Below, piece after piece: positions 63,870 to 64,000 of a DNA stretch of 64,000 bases; the first letter of the stretch is position 1; each line of letters starts with the position of its first letter. The notes under the pieces are model-generated. The model was given only the letters and a program-made list of their open reading frames with translations, was not told where the DNA came from and did no database searches. The DNA is taken from contig NZ_WFLM01000002.1 of the NCBI RefSeq assembly GCF_009208775.1, forward strand, positions 186,001 to 250,000. Reading direction: 5' to 3'. Source of the DNA: Silvanigrella paludirubra. Its GTDB lineage: Bacteria > Bdellovibrionota_B > Oligoflexia > Silvanigrellales > Silvanigrellaceae. The position numbers and the translations under genes were made by a program.

Positions 63870-64000
63870 ATGACTTACTTGAAGGATCATCTGGTACTTG
63901 TTGTCGATGATGAGCCTGATTTAAGAGAAATGCTGGTTTCCGAGCTTCAATCTATTGATACAAAAACACGTGAAGCTAAAAATGGAAAAGAAGGCATTCA
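63870..64000 (+). CDS. Response regulator receiver domain, start only
   Basis: ATG 63870 with GGAG upstream opens MTYLKDHLVLVVDDEPDLRE and MLVSELQSIDTKTREAKNGK, the first half of a receiver domain with the acidic pair (DDE). The phospho-Asp and any output domain are beyond the window edge. Divergent from cheR with a 174-base gap. Confidence 0.88.
   Translation, partial: MTYLKDHLVLVVDDEPDLREMLVSELQSIDTKTREAKNGKEGI

Noticed and set aside
1..64000. CRISPR array, tRNA, rRNA, insertion sequence or prophage
   Set aside because: No regularly spaced repeats, no cloverleaf or rRNA sequence, and no transposase, integrase or phage structural gene beyond T6SS components was recognised.

Overview
The window is AT-rich chromosomal DNA from a Gram-negative, flagellated bacterium. 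Three things point to the Bdellovibrionota/Oligoflexia side of the former Deltaproteobacteria, possibly a Silvanigrella-like organism: the gene content, the very A/T-rich codon use, and the many REC-TPR, PilZ-fusion and AMIN-TPR proteins. This placement is inference; no rRNA or tRNA gene is present to settle it.

Layout. 1-1511: a sensor histidine kinase cut by the window edge. 1887-19337: a type VI secretion (T6SS) locus in two convergent arms. The rightward arm is a TssJ-like lipoprotein, a barrel-like protein, tssK, tssL, tssM and vgrG. The leftward arm is tssB, tssC, hcp, tssE, tssF, tssG, tssA and a HigA-like protein. A DHFR-like enzyme lies between the arms. No ClpV/TssH or PAAR gene is seen. 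A good sigma-54 promoter lies upstream of tssB. Two genes of the locus (the TssJ-like gene and tssE) are each broken at a run of ten A/T residues, and each is restored by one extra base.

20167-26444: a leftward flagellar basal-body operon (AMIN/TPR protein, an NtrC-type regulator lacking its GAFTGA loop, flgB, flgC, fliE, fliF). 26625-28832: a PhoU-domain protein, divergent from lipA. 28939-34679: three large secreted proteins. One looks like a complete AB toxin related to pertussis toxin S1 and Mycoplasma CARDS toxin: an ADP-ribosyltransferase domain, a Cys-bracketed basic loop and ricin-type lectin repeats.

34755-41665: housekeeping genes (heptosyltransferase-like, adenine/adenosine deaminase, ppiB-like, thrS, rpsB, tsf). 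The thrS leader has a hairpin resembling a tRNA-Thr(UGU) anticodon arm, and the rpsB leader looks like a pseudoknot that could control translation. 41752-44906: a secreted unknown, a small charged protein and a REC-TPR protein. 45820-49003: three tandem secreted papain-like peptidases, the middle one with its catalytic Cys replaced by Pro. 49004-52999: an Hsp70-family operon with two unknown partners. 53103-55498: cdsA and a PilZ-acyltransferase-like fusion. 55499-59823: leuCDBA. 59930-64000: a hybrid histidine kinase, CheR and the start of a response regulator.

The best candidates for unusual biology are the CARDS-like toxin and its secreted neighbours, the active/inactive protease triplet, the two homopolymer-interrupted T6SS genes and the RNA leader elements.
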